Positions 10,922 to 21,038 of a DNA stretch of 64,000 nucleotides are shown here, in pieces. The stretch comes from Bacilli bacterium. GTDB taxonomy: Bacteria; Bacillota; Bacilli; Bacillales; Amphibacillaceae. The notes beneath the pieces were generated by a model. That model was not told where the DNA came from and searched no databases. It was given only the letters and a program-made list of their open reading frames with translations. The first letter of the stretch is position 1. Every line of letters starts with the position of its first letter. The translations under genes and the position numbers were made by a program. Where the stretch lies: contig DUPD01000020.1 of the NCBI GenBank assembly GCA_012838505.1, forward strand, positions 1-64,000, read 5' to 3'.

Positions 10922-12592
10922 TTACATTTGATCTGGTGCGTTGACACCAATTAATTTTAGCGCATTGGCAATCGTAATTTTGACTGCTTGCATTAGCGCG
11001 AGTCGGGCTTTTGTTTTTTCTGGTTCGTCTGGGTCGAGGACTTTTTCTGCGTTATAGAAGCTGTGAAGCATTGATGCGAGATCGAATACGTATTGTGTCA
11101 TCCGATGTGGCGCACGGTCTTTAGCAGCATCTGCAATCACCTGCGGGAAGTCACCTAATTGTTTTAATAGGTCTTCTGCTTTTTCGGTTAGTAAATGGTC
11201 AGCTAAATAATTGAGATCCGCTTCAAAGCCTTTTGCCTCTGCTTGTTTAAGGAGCGTGCAAATTCGGGCATGAGCATATTGCACGTAATAAACCGGGTTC
11301 TCGTTTGATTCTGATTTTGCCAAGTCCATATCAAAATCAAGGTGTGCATCGCTTGAGCGCATGACGAAGAAATAACGCATTGCGTCAATGCCGACCTCTT
11401 CCATCAATTCACGGAGGGTAACTGCTTTACCAGTCCGCTTACTCATCTTCACTTTTTCGCCGTTTTCAAATAAGTTAACCATTTGAATGATCTCAACTTC
11501 AAGCGTCTCTTTTGAGTATCCAAGTGCTTGGATCGCTGCTTTCATTCTCGCGATATAGCCGTGGTGATCGGCACCCCAGAAGTTGATCAGTGTTTTAAAA
11601 CCACGATCGAGCTTATTTTTGTGATAGGCAATATCTGGTGTTAAGTACGTATACGTGCCATCATTTTTAATTAAGACACGATCTTTGTCGTCGCCAAAAT
11701 CAGTCGTTCTAAACCAAGTTGCCCCACCGTCTTCGTAAGTGTAACCTTTTTGTTCGAGTAAGTGGAGTGCAGGTTTAATTTTATCCTCTTTGTAGAGCGA
11801 TGTTTCTGAGAACCAGTTGTCAAAATTGACCCGGAAATCAGCTAGATCTTGTTTTAATTTTGCCAGTTCAAATTTCAAGCCGTATTCACGGAAAAAGGCT
11901 TGGCGCTCAACTGGATCTTTTTCGACAAAGTCAGCATTATATTTTTCAACTAGTTCGGCAGCAATATCAAGAATATCCTTACCGTGATAGCCATCTTCAG
12001 GCATCGGGAAATCGTGTCCAAGTGCCTGCATGTAACGCGCCTCAATCGATAACGCAAGATTATTAATTTGATTCCCCGCATCGTTAATGTAAAATTCACG
12101 CTCAACTTGATAGCCGGCCGCATCAAGTAAGTTTGCCGTCGTGTCGCCTACAGACGCACCGCGTGCATGACCTAAGTGGAGATCACCAGTCGGGTTAGCT
12201 GACACGAATTCAATTTGAACTTTTTCACCAAGCCCTGTATTCGTGCGACCATATTGATCAGCTTCAGTTAAAATGACCGGGATTAAGCCTGTTAAATAGC
12301 TATTATCGATGAAAAAATTAATGAAGCCTGGTCCGGCAATATCGACTTTTGTAATCGATGCTTGCTTCTGATCGAGCTGTTCAACAAGTTGCTCTGCAAT
12401 TTGGCGTGGTGCTTTTTTGGCAACACGAGCTAACTGCATGGCGATATTTGTTGCATAATCGCCGTGCACCTTCTCTTTTGGCTTTTCTAAAATAATCGTT
12501 GGAATTTGTTCCTCTGTCGCAAGCTCAGCTTTAATAATCGCCGCTTTAATTTCGGCTTTGAGCTGGTCTTGCATCGTTTGTACAATTGTCAT
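10922..12592 (-). CDS. argS: Arginyl-tRNA synthetase
   Basis: [43 protein letters not shown]. Confidence 0.97.
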   Translation of the reverse strand: MTIVQTMQDQLKAEIKAAIIKAELATEEQIPTIILEKPKEKVHGDYATNIAMQLARVAKKAPRQIAEQLVEQLDQKQASITKVDIAGPGFINFFIDNSYLTGLIPVILTEADQYGRTNTGLGEKVQIEFVSANPTGDLHLGHARGASVGDTTANLLDAAGYQVEREFYINDAGNQINNLALSIEARYMQALGHDFPMPEDGYHGKDILDIAAELVEKYNADFVEKDPVERQAFFREYGLKFELAKLKQDLADFRVNFDNWFSETSLYKEDKIKPALHLLEQKGYTYEDGGATWFRTTDFGDDKDRVLIKNDGTYTYLTPDIAYHKNKLDRGFKTLINFWGADHHGYIARMKAAIQALGYSKETLEVEIIQMVNLFENGEKVKMSKRTGKAVTLRELMEEVGIDAMRYFFVMRSSDAHLDFDMDLAKSESNENPVYYVQYAHARICTLLKQAEAKGFEADLNYLADHLLTEKAEDLLKQLGDFPQVIADAAKDRAPHRMTQYVFDLASMLHSFYNAEKVLDPDEPEKTKARLALMQAVKITIANALKLIGVNAPDQM

Positions 12593-13089
12593 GATTTGTC
12601 CTCCTCGATCGTAAGTAAGAGCTTATGTGCTCGCTCCTCTTCCCCGTCCAGTTTTGTGCTATAGTCTAGAGCTAATTCAGCAGTCGTGTTCGTGCTTGTT
12701 AGCGGTTTGTAACGAAAATCTAACGTCTCCGTTTCCATGCGAATCGAACCAAACTGGTGTCGATAAATTGTTTCGGTAATTTGAGCCGGTCTGAATTGCT
12801 GATTCATCTCAACTGCACCTGAGCGCTTAATCGACACTTGATCCGATTTAATTGTGATCATTGTCGCGACATCCGGTTGCTCGTCCGATTTTTCAGTGAA
12901 ACGAATCACCGTCTGCCGGTCTGTCTCGAATAACTCGCCCTTCGCTTCAACAGTCGTCTGCTGTTTATCGTGTGCATCATCAATTTCAGTTTGTAAGCTT
13001 ACTTTCACAAAAAGTTTTCCTCGTTGCATCATACCATCCTTAAAACTATCAGTATCCTTTAGTATAGAAATGTTTAGCGAGAAACTCAA
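12589..13089 (-). CDS. ywiB: DUF1934 family protein (YwiB-like)
   Basis: Beta-rich 166 aa; overlaps argS by 4 bp, same order as B. subtilis. Confidence 0.8.
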   Translation of the reverse strand: MSFSLNISILKDTDSFKDGMMQRGKLFVKVSLQTEIDDAHDKQQTTVEAKGELFETDRQTVIRFTEKSDEQPDVATMITIKSDQVSIKRSGAVEMNQQFRPAQITETIYRHQFGSIRMETETLDFRYKPLTSTNTTAELALDYSTKLDGEEERAHKLLLTIEEDKS

Positions 13090-13130
13090 GTAACTTCTGC
13101 AGAATACTGCACAAATTTTTTAGTTTTTTA

Positions 13131-13231
13131 GTTTACGTGCGAAAAAACCAGTTTGCGTGCGAACGCACAGTGGAAGCGTGCGAAATTTCCGATTTACGTG
13201 CGATCGCACAGTCGATGTGAGCGAACGCACG
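13131..13231. repeat. About 20-bp-period intergenic array 4 (about 5 degenerate units)
   Basis: GTTTACGTGCGAAAAAACCA, GTTTGCGTGCGAACGCACAG, TGGAAGCGTGCGAAATTTCC, GATTTACGTGCGATCGCACAG, TCGATGTGAGCGAACGCACG. Confidence 0.75.
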
Positions 13232-13355
13232 CAAAGTATCTACACTCAAAATTCATCAATGTCCCTCCCCACCTCCAACCATTTACTGTTTCGATGTTTA
13301 ATTTTTTCATAAAAAAGTGATACTGGATAACAGTTAAACATTGGGGGTGAGCGCG

Positions 13356-15245
13356 ATGAGGAAAATTGCGGTGTGGTTGTTAGTTGTGATGGCGGTTGGG
13401 TTGGCGAGTTTAATGTTGGCGATTCAATTATTGGGGGAGCCTAAATTAAATGAGCAGCCGATTACGATTTTAGCGGCTGACGGCGAGGAACTTGGAACGG
13501 TGTATAGTGATGGTGAGCGGATTTGGCGATCACTTGAGCAGCTGAATCCGTTATTAGTTGAGGCGACGATTGCGATTGAAGATCAGAACTTTTATCATCA
13601 TGGTGGGTTTGATCTGAAGCGGATTGGTGGTGCTGTCGTAAAAAATTTTAAGCAAAGAAACCTCGCTGAGGGTGCGAGTACGATTTCGCAACAATATGCG
13701 CGCAATCTTTATTTAACCCATGAGAAAACGTGGACGCGGAAAATAAAGGAGGCTTTTTATACAATTCGGCTTGAGCATTATTTTGATAAGGATCAGTTGC
13801 TTGAGGGCTATTTGAATACGATTTATTATGGTCATGGGATTTATGGTGTTGAAACGGCGAGCCAGTTTTTCTTCAACAAACCGACGACTGAGCTGACGCT
13901 CGCTGAGATCGCGCTCCTTGTTGCGATTCCGAACCGGCCGAACGCGAATTCACCAATTAAACATTTTGAGACGGCAAAACAACAGCAAGAAAAAGTGCTC
14001 TCACTTTTAAGCGCGGATGGATTAATTAATGAGACTGACGCCAAGCTTGCTAAACTTGAACAGTTTGAAATCGTTGGTGAATCGAAACAAGATCCCCAAT
14101 TTGGTTATCTCGCTAGTCTCGCCACCGAAGAAGCCCAGGCTATCTTGGGCGAACCTATTCCTGCTGGGTTTAAACTGTACACAACGATTGAACCGGACCA
14201 GCAAGCAGCACTTAATCAAGCCGTTACCGATCATATCGGCGAGCTTCAAGTCGGTGCGATCATGTCCCACCCTGCAACTGGAGCAATTAAGGCACTAATC
14301 GGTGGTGTCAATTTTCAGCTCAGCCCATTTAATCGCGCGACTCAAGCGAAGCGGATGGTCGGTTCAACATTCAAACCTTTCATCTATTACACAGCGCTTG
14401 AAAACGGCTTTACCGCTGCGACACCACTCAGGAGCGAGCCGACAACTTTTGCATTCAGTGACAACAGCTCCTATTCGCCGAGTAATTTTAACCAACTTTA
14501 CGCCGATCATACCGTCACGCTCGCCCAAGCACTCGCGGTCAGCGACAATATTTATGCTGTCAAAACACATCTTTTCCTGACACCCGAAAAGGTGATCGAT
14601 CGCGCCCGTACACTCGGAATTACGAGCGAACTGACCAATGTTCCCGCCCTCGCGCTCGGTACTGCGTCAATCAGCGTCCGGGGAATGGTGACTGCCTACA
14701 GCCATTTTGCCAATGGTGGTCACCAAGTTGAACCTTTTTTGGTTGAAAAAATTCTCGATCTGAATGATGAGGTTGTCTATCAACGGACTTTCGAACTGGG
14801 CGAGCAGGTGTTGGATGAGCGGTTGACATTTATTTTAAATCAACTATTAACGGGAATGTTCGATCCAAATTTATCAGACTACCTTGCAGTTACCGGTGGG
14901 TCAATTAGTGGCGATTTGACTGGTGACTATGCGGGGAAAAGTGGTTCTACGAATACGGATCATTGGATGATTGGTTACAGCCCTGAACTAATTGTCGGTG
15001 TCTGGACGGGATATGATGATAATCGGCCGATTGGTTCAAGTCAGGCGGCGAAGTTGATTTGGCGTGATGCGATTGAAGCAGGGCATAGCGAAAAGCGGAG
15101 CAATAGTTTCATTGCTCCTCCTGGTATTGTTGCTGCTTATGTCGATCCACAGACTGGTTTATTATCAGACCAGCACTGCCCTGTCAGTCGGCTCATGTTT
15201 TTTGTCAAAGGCACAGAACCGATCGGGTATTGTGATTTGCATTAA
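13356..15245 (+). CDS. pbpG: Class A penicillin-binding protein (GT51 transglycosylase/transpeptidase), PbpG-like
   Basis: EDQNFYHHGGFDLKRI, GASTISQQYARNLYL, GSTFKPF, SDN, KSGS motifs. Confidence 0.9.
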   Translation: MRKIAVWLLVVMAVGLASLMLAIQLLGEPKLNEQPITILAADGEELGTVYSDGERIWRSLEQLNPLLVEATIAIEDQNFYHHGGFDLKRIGGAVVKNFKQRNLAEGASTISQQYARNLYLTHEKTWTRKIKEAFYTIRLEHYFDKDQLLEGYLNTIYYGHGIYGVETASQFFFNKPTTELTLAEIALLVAIPNRPNANSPIKHFETAKQQQEKVLSLLSADGLINETDAKLAKLEQFEIVGESKQDPQFGYLASLATEEAQAILGEPIPAGFKLYTTIEPDQQAALNQAVTDHIGELQVGAIMSHPATGAIKALIGGVNFQLSPFNRATQAKRMVGSTFKPFIYYTALENGFTAATPLRSEPTTFAFSDNSSYSPSNFNQLYADHTVTLAQALAVSDNIYAVKTHLFLTPEKVIDRARTLGITSELTNVPALALGTASISVRGMVTAYSHFANGGHQVEPFLVEKILDLNDEVVYQRTFELGEQVLDERLTFILNQLLTGMFDPNLSDYLAVTGGSISGDLTGDYAGKSGSTNTDHWMIGYSPELIVGVWTGYDDNRPIGSSQAAKLIWRDAIEAGHSEKRSNSFIAPPGIVAAYVDPQTGLLSDQHCPVSRLMFFVKGTEPIGYCDLH

Positions 15246-15296
15246 CTTATAACGATTACGATTGTTCTATGAGAATTTAAATTAACTAACCGCTTC

Positions 15297-15410
15297 GTCA
15301 AAATACTTCGCTTACCGCGGGCGTGGCCTTAGCTAACTTGGTAAAGAAAATCACTTTACCAAGTGGATCTTCGGCTCACGCTACTCCCGCAGGTGTCTCA
15401 GTATTTTGAC
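15297..15410 (+). repeat. Dispersed palindromic element, copy B
   Basis: Outer arms GTCAAAATACT / AGTATTTTGAC; inner stem ACTTGGTAAAG / CTTTACCAAGT; same core as copy A. Confidence 0.9.
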
Positions 15411-15461
15411 TACGCTGATATTTAACTTCAAACTGTACTGATCAACTAAACTAAGTATAAT

Positions 15462-15956
15462 TCACAATTTTAACTGCTCAATAAACTGCCAGGCTTGGGT
15501 GAATTCTTCTTGTTTGTAGTTAGCTTTTGCTTTGACCTCTGTTACTTTCTGTTCGACTTCTTCGGGTGTTAGATCATCGAAATATAACATTGTTGCGATC
15601 AGTTCTAAAAATCGAGCGGATTGATCGTTTAGTCGCTGCACGAGATCTCCGCAAACTGGTAAGTCATCTGGTGCTTGATCAAGAAATTGTCTGCCCTCGT
15701 CGTTAAGTATGTAGTGATACTGGATGTAACTTTCCTTCTTTTCTCTTCGCTCGGTTAAAAAGCCTAGGTTGCATAGCTCTTCGATTCGTAAGGTGAGTTC
15801 TTCTGAGTATGGACCATAAAAATGAAAGCCAAACTTTTCATTGAATGGTAGCCCGACTTTCTTTAAAATATAAATCATTTTTTGTAGTTTTTTTCGTCCG
15901 ACGACTTCGTTGGCATCGGTGAAAAATCGAATTAAGCGTGCGTGGTTTAGTAGCAT
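15462..15956 (-). CDS. ywgA: YwgA-like family protein
   Basis: LLNHARLIRFFTDANEVVGRKKLQKMIYILKK; adjacent to ywfO-like gene. Confidence 0.75.
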   Translation of the reverse strand: MLLNHARLIRFFTDANEVVGRKKLQKMIYILKKVGLPFNEKFGFHFYGPYSEELTLRIEELCNLGFLTERREKKESYIQYHYILNDEGRQFLDQAPDDLPVCGDLVQRLNDQSARFLELIATMLYFDDLTPEEVEQKVTEVKAKANYKQEEFTQAWQFIEQLKL

Positions 15957-15966
15957 GTTGTCACTC

Positions 15967-17262
15967 CTATTTCATACCTAATAAAGCTTTTATTTGTTGT
16001 TTTTCTTGACTATCTGGTAATTTTTTAATTCGATCAGCTGGGTAATAAAGCTTATGATCCGTTCGTCTTTTTCCTGAAATGGACTCGACGATTTCTGATG
16101 CTTCTGATAGCTCTTTTAACTCGCCATTTTCCATCTGCAAATAGATCGGCAAGCGCTCCTCTTCCTCACCTGGCCGGTAAAAATCGTACGGTAAATCCGA
16201 CGATGAGTCAACCTCTAAATAATAATCCGGATTAATGCCAACTTGTTTAAATAACTGTTTCAGCTGAAACAAATCGCTCATATTTTTTTTGAAGTGAAAG
16301 TTCGTATATTTAAATAATTTTCGGTTCACAAATCGGTAGCAAAGGTCAGACAAAATTGAATCTTTTTCGTTGATCCAAGCTTGAAAATAATAAACCATAA
16401 TTGTTTCATCTAACTTAATATAATCTTCGAGTTTGATCTCGCCAGTGAAAAACGAATAAAAGTGCGTTGGTTCTTGCTGGAACTGATAAGTGTCATTATG
16501 TAACGCCTTCACGCGTTGGAGAATTTTTGACAAAAGCACTTCAGCACTTCGACTCACTGGGTGGAAATAGACTTGCCAGTACATTTGATAACGGCTCATA
16601 ATATAGTCCTCAACGGCGTGCATACCAGATGATTTGATCACGATTTTGTCATCGAGCGGGCGCATGACTCTGAGAATTCGGTCCATGTCAAAATGGCCGT
16701 AGCTCACGCCGGTGTAGTAGGCGTCGCGCTGGAGGTAGTCCATGCGATCGGCGTCAATTTGGCTTGAAATTAGGCTGACAATCAATTTATCGTGGTAAGT
16801 TTTATTGATCACTTCGGCAACTTTTTTCGGAAAATCAGGGTTTACTTTTGTTAAAATTTGATTGACTTCTGTGTCGCCTAGGATAATTTGCTTGGTAAAA
16901 TCTTCGTGATCGAGATCGAAAACTTTTTCAAAGCAATGGGAATACGGTCCGTGTCCTAGGTCGTGAAGCAGGGCCGCAGTTAGGCACAACAGACGTTGCT
17001 CGCTGTTCCATTGCAATCGGTCGGTGAAGTTTTCCAAAATCCGACGAATGATTTCATAAACGCCGAGTGAGTGGTTGAAGCGGCTATGTTCAGCGCCGTG
17101 GAACGTAATAAAGGTCGTGCCGAGCTGCTTAATTCGGCGTAGGCGTTGAAATTCTCTCGTGCCGATAAGATCCCAGATTACTTGGTCGCGGACGTGGACA
17201 TAGCTGTGGACAGGGTCTTTAAAAACTTTCTCTTCATCGAGTTGAGCGTTTTGATAGGCCAT
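15967..17262 (-). CDS. ywfO: HD-domain phosphohydrolase (YwfO-like)
   Basis: GAEHSRFNHSLGVYEI, TAALLHDLGHGPYSH, SSQIDADRMDYL. Confidence 0.92.
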   Translation of the reverse strand: MAYQNAQLDEEKVFKDPVHSYVHVRDQVIWDLIGTREFQRLRRIKQLGTTFITFHGAEHSRFNHSLGVYEIIRRILENFTDRLQWNSEQRLLCLTAALLHDLGHGPYSHCFEKVFDLDHEDFTKQIILGDTEVNQILTKVNPDFPKKVAEVINKTYHDKLIVSLISSQIDADRMDYLQRDAYYTGVSYGHFDMDRILRVMRPLDDKIVIKSSGMHAVEDYIMSRYQMYWQVYFHPVSRSAEVLLSKILQRVKALHNDTYQFQQEPTHFYSFFTGEIKLEDYIKLDETIMVYYFQAWINEKDSILSDLCYRFVNRKLFKYTNFHFKKNMSDLFQLKQLFKQVGINPDYYLEVDSSSDLPYDFYRPGEEEERLPIYLQMENGELKELSEASEIVESISGKRRTDHKLYYPADRIKKLPDSQEKQQIKALLGMK

Positions 17263-17343
17263 GTGGATTTCCTCCGTTGTTTAGCTAATTAGCTTCTGTG
17301 CTTTTTTCATTATATAATAGAATCGTGCAATCTTAAAGGGGAG

Positions 17344-18198
17344 ATGACTGTGAACGTGGATAGATGGCAGGAGATTTTTTCAGAAAAAAAGGTGCGCTTT
17401 ATTGATCAGCGTATCGGTGAGTTGAAGGTGTGGGAGTCGTTTGCGGTTGATGATGCGTTGGCGGAATCAATTCATCAGGGGGACTCGGCACCGGTTGTGC
17501 GTGTTTGGACACATCCGAGGTCTGTGGTGTTGGGCATTGCCGATTCGCGTTTGCCTTTTTTAATAGATGGGGCTCGTTGGTTGAAGACGCAAGGTTATCA
17601 GCCGGTGGTGCGTAATTCTGGTGGGCTTGCGGTTGCTTTGGACGAGGGTGTTTTGAATATTAGTTTGTTGATCAATGATCAGGGATCGATTGGGATCCAT
17701 GAGGGTTATGAAAAAATGGTTCGGTTTATGAAGGCGTTGTTGGCTGATTGGACGGATCAGGTTGAAGCTTTTGAAGTTGTTGGTTCATACTGCCCGGGGG
17801 ATTATGATTTGAGTATTGGCGGGAAAAAGTTTGCGGGGATTTCGCAACGCCGGATTCGGAATGGGATTGCGATTCAGATTTACTTGTCGGTGACGGCGGA
17901 TCATCAGGCACGGGCGCGGTTGGTGCGTGAGTTTTATCGGATCGGAGTTCAGGGGGAAGAAACGCGGTTTGATTATCCCGAGGTTGACCCTAATGTGATG
18001 GAAGCGCTGGAAACAATTTTGGGCGTGACGATTACTGTTGATGAAGTTGTGGAGAAGTTGCAGGGGTTATTAGATAGTGCTGGATTGGCGGTTGAGCAGG
18101 ATCAGCTGACTGCGAGTGAGCTAAAGATCTTTGATAAACGCCGTGGTTTGATGCTCGATCGGAATCTAAGGGCATTAGGAGATTTGTTTGATCAATAA
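17344..18198 (+). CDS. lipL: Octanoyl-GcvH:protein N-octanoyltransferase
   Basis: VWTHPRSVVLGIADSRLP, RNSGGLAVALDEGVLNISL, GSYCPGDYDLSIGGKKFAGISQRR. Confidence 0.9.
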   Translation: MTVNVDRWQEIFSEKKVRFIDQRIGELKVWESFAVDDALAESIHQGDSAPVVRVWTHPRSVVLGIADSRLPFLIDGARWLKTQGYQPVVRNSGGLAVALDEGVLNISLLINDQGSIGIHEGYEKMVRFMKALLADWTDQVEAFEVVGSYCPGDYDLSIGGKKFAGISQRRIRNGIAIQIYLSVTADHQARARLVREFYRIGVQGEETRFDYPEVDPNVMEALETILGVTITVDEVVEKLQGLLDSAGLAVEQDQLTASELKIFDKRRGLMLDRNLRALGDLFDQ

Positions 18199-18249
18199 GG
18201 AATCGACGCGATCACGTCGATTTTTTATTTTGGTCGGTTGATCATTGAT

Positions 18250-18368
18250 GATTAGTAGCTATTCGTAACCTCTATCATGATCATTCGATGAGACAGGGTA
18301 TGATTAGCGACTATTCGTTACCTCCATGATGATAATTCGACGAGACTGGGTACGATTAGCACCCAATC
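18250..18368. repeat. 52-bp tandem repeat (2 units plus a partial)
   Basis: GATTAG registers at 18250, 18302 and 18354; units diverged at roughly a fifth of positions. Confidence 0.75.
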
Positions 18369-18395
18369 CACTTACCACAACAGAATCAACAATAA

Positions 18396-18437
18396 AAAAA
18401 CGCCGATGAGCTTCAATCTTAAACTCATCGGTGTTTT
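18396..18437. terminator. Bidirectional terminator between lipL and pta
   Basis: AAAACGCCGATGAG / CTCATCGGTGTTTT stem with flanking A/T tracts. Confidence 0.8.
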
Positions 18438-18443
18438 ATTTTT

Positions 18444-19415
18444 TTATAATGCTTGTGCTGCTGTAATGATTGAGAGTTTGTAGACGTCGTCTGTGTTGCA
18501 ACCGCGTGATAGGTCGTTAACCGGCTTGTTCAGACCTTGTAGAATTGGTCCAACTGCGTCAAAATTACCCATTCGTTGGGCGATTTTGTAACCGATATTT
18601 CCGGCTTCGAGTCCTGGGAAAACAAAGACGTTTGCGTCCCCTTGGATATCTGCGCCTGGTGCTTTTTTCTCAGCGACGCTCGGAACAAATGCTGAGTCAA
18701 ACTGGAATTCGCCGTCTAGCGTTAATTCTGGCTTCATTTCTTTGGCGATTTTTACCGCTTCAGCGACTTTATCTGTTTCTTCAGATTTGGCTGAGCCTTT
18801 TGTTGAAAAACTTAACATCGCGACACGTGGATCAATGTCGAATAGACCCGCTGTTTCAGCAGATGCGATTGCAATTTCTGCTAAGTCCTGTGCATTTGGT
18901 GAAATATTAATCGCACAGTCGCCAAAAACATATTTCTCTTCTTCGCGTACCATGATGAAAATGCCAGAAGTCTTTTTAATGTCCGGTTTTGTCTTAATGA
19001 TTTGTAGTGCTGGACGAACAGTGTCAGCCGTTGAGTGTGCTGCTCCACTTACAAGTCCGTCTGCTTTATCCATGTAAACAAGCATTGTACCGAAGTAGTT
19101 TTCGTCTAGTAACATTTTGCGTGCTTGTTCTTCTGTCGCTTTTCCTTTACGGCGTTCTACAAAGCTTGCGACCATTGCATCAAATTCAGGATAATCTGCT
19201 GGATTTAATACGTCAACATTGTCAAAATTTAAGTTCAATTCAGCAGCCTTCTGTTTCACTTCGTCAGGATTTCCTACTAATACAGGTTCAACTAAACCTT
19301 CTCCCGATAATTGTGCAGCTGCACGTAAAATTCTTTCATCTGATCCTTCAGGTAAAACTATTCTCTTAGTGTTTCCCGTTAGTCTGTCTTTTAATGTATC
19401 GAATAAATTACTCAT
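18444..19415 (-). CDS. pta: Phosphate acetyltransferase
   Basis: MSNLFDTLKDRLTGNTKRIVLPEGSDERIL; GLVSGAAHSTADTVRPALQIIKT. Confidence 0.96.
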   Translation of the reverse strand: MSNLFDTLKDRLTGNTKRIVLPEGSDERILRAAAQLSGEGLVEPVLVGNPDEVKQKAAELNLNFDNVDVLNPADYPEFDAMVASFVERRKGKATEEQARKMLLDENYFGTMLVYMDKADGLVSGAAHSTADTVRPALQIIKTKPDIKKTSGIFIMVREEEKYVFGDCAINISPNAQDLAEIAIASAETAGLFDIDPRVAMLSFSTKGSAKSEETDKVAEAVKIAKEMKPELTLDGEFQFDSAFVPSVAEKKAPGADIQGDANVFVFPGLEAGNIGYKIAQRMGNFDAVGPILQGLNKPVNDLSRGCNTDDVYKLSIITAAQAL

Positions 19416-19573
19416 GCAAAAACCCTCCAAAATATCATTCTGTTATAATCATACGACTTTTTCTGTTTAATGAAAAGAGATAATCCTCAACTTTTTAAAA
19501 AGATTCAATTTTTGATCATATTTTGCACAAATTCAATTCTTAATAATAATCTTCCCGATTCTTTTGTTAACAA

Positions 19574-19602
19574 ACATATTTTTAATCCGCGCAACATAAG
19601 TA
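19574..19602 (+). promoter_or_regulatory. Candidate sigma-E-type promoter upstream of cwlJ
   Basis: ACATATT - 14 bp - CATAAGTA. Confidence 0.35.
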
Positions 19603-19639
19603 TGGTTATAGAATCGCGTTTTAGAAATGGGGTGAACCA

Positions 19640-20059
19640 ATGGCCGTTGTCGCTCATACAGAAAAAGATATTGATCTATTAGCAAGGTTACTCCGCGCTG
19701 AGGCTGAGGGTGAAGGGATTCTGGGCATGTTGATGGTTGGCAACGTTGGGATCAATCGAGTGATTGAAAGTTGTCTCGATTTTGCACATGTTCGTTCAAT
19801 CCAAGATATGGTTTTTCAAAGTCCTGGAGGGTTTGAAGCAACACAAAAAGGCTACTTTTACCAGCGTGCTCGTGAGAATGAAAGAAACCTTGCACGCCGT
19901 GTTATTCGTGGCGAGCGATTCCATCCAGCGGAAAGATCATTATGGTTTTTTATGCCTGCTGGTTCCTGCCCTGCACAATGGTATGGCCAGTGGAATTCAG
20001 GTCGCTTTAAATCACATTGTTTTTACTCACCATTAGCAAGTGAGTGTCCGCGTTTATAA
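19640..20059 (+). CDS. cwlJ: Spore cell-wall hydrolase CwlJ
   Basis: DLLARLLRAEAEGEGILGMLMVGNVGINRV; FFMPAGSCPAQWYGQ; followed by gerQ. Confidence 0.93.
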   Translation: MAVVAHTEKDIDLLARLLRAEAEGEGILGMLMVGNVGINRVIESCLDFAHVRSIQDMVFQSPGGFEATQKGYFYQRARENERNLARRVIRGERFHPAERSLWFFMPAGSCPAQWYGQWNSGRFKSHCFYSPLASECPRL

Positions 20060-20084
20060 CTTTTATTAAAGGAGTGTTAATTAA

Positions 20085-20516
20085 ATGAATGAAGAGAATG
20101 ATCAACGTCAACAAATCCCAATGCCAGGGATGTATCAAATGCCGATGATGCCACCGCAAGGGTTCCCAACGCCGATGCAACCAATGCCTCAGTTTCCAAT
20201 GCAACCCGGCTTCCCTCCGTTTCCACAACAGCCAGCTGGGCCGCCACAAGATGAAGATATGTTGCCATTAGAACAGTCATATGTTGAAAATATTTTACGT
20301 TTAAATCGAGGGCGAGTCGCAACGATTTATATGACATTTGAGAATAATGAACGTTGGAATGCGAAGATTTTCAAAGGGGTGATCGAAGCGGCTGGGCGTG
20401 ATCACATTATCATAAGTGATCCTGAAACCGAGAAGCGCTATTTACTGTTAACCATTTACTTAGACTATATTACGTTTGATGAGCGGATTGACTACGATTA
20501 TCCGACTCCTTTGTAA
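20085..20516 (+). CDS. gerQ: Spore coat protein GerQ
   Basis: Pro/Met/Gln-rich N-terminus then EQSYVENILRLNRGRVATIYMTFENNERWNAKIFKG. Confidence 0.93.
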   Translation: MNEENDQRQQIPMPGMYQMPMMPPQGFPTPMQPMPQFPMQPGFPPFPQQPAGPPQDEDMLPLEQSYVENILRLNRGRVATIYMTFENNERWNAKIFKGVIEAAGRDHIIISDPETEKRYLLLTIYLDYITFDERIDYDYPTPL

Positions 20517-20523
20517 AAAATTT

Positions 20524-20567
20524 ACGACCTCTAGATGGCGGGCTATGCCAGATCTGAGGTCGTTTTT
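20524..20567 (+). terminator. Terminator after gerQ
   Basis: ACGACCTC / GAGGTCGT stem followed by TTTTTTATTTT. Confidence 0.8.
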
Positions 20568-20577
20568 TATTTTGCGG

Positions 20578-20865
20578 TTAAAAATCGAGCAATGATTTTG
20601 ACTCCGATTGTCCATAGTTATTAGTTGTGCCTGGATTTGTCTGTTTTTGAACGTTTGAACCGATCATTTTGAGCATTTCTTGTTCACTGATTGTTGGTTG
20701 GTTCAAAGTTGTTGCTTGTTGGGTTGTTGTTTCATTATCTAAAATGAGATCAGCAAGGAGCTTAATTGCTCGTGCGTGTTGTTTTATTTTAGCTTGATCG
20801 GTTGTTTGTTTGGCTTGATCAATTTCTGTAGCCATTTTTAAGACGACTTGTTCAAGACTAATCAT
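20578..20865 (-). CDS. YwdI-like (DUF5327) protein
   Basis: SLEQVVLKMATEIDQAKQT...HARAIKLLADLIL; position after gerQ. Confidence 0.7.
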   Translation of the reverse strand: MISLEQVVLKMATEIDQAKQTTDQAKIKQHARAIKLLADLILDNETTTQQATTLNQPTISEQEMLKMIGSNVQKQTNPGTTNNYGQSESKSLLDF

Positions 20866-21038
20866 TCATATCTCCTCCATAAAGTCGGTTCACTTCTAAA
20901 TTTTATTATAACGCAATTGTTTGCCTGTTGTACAAAAATTATTTTTCAAGACCATTTAAAGCTCAAAGTTATCCTTGAAATTTTTAGCCAATTTTGGTGA
21001 TTGTGTGCTATGATAAAGCTAAATTATGATGGAAAGGT

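Noticed and set aside
20007-20337. Two antisense ORFs over gerQ
   Set aside because: Compositional shadow of the Pro/Met-rich gerQ coding sequence; no RBS or domain.
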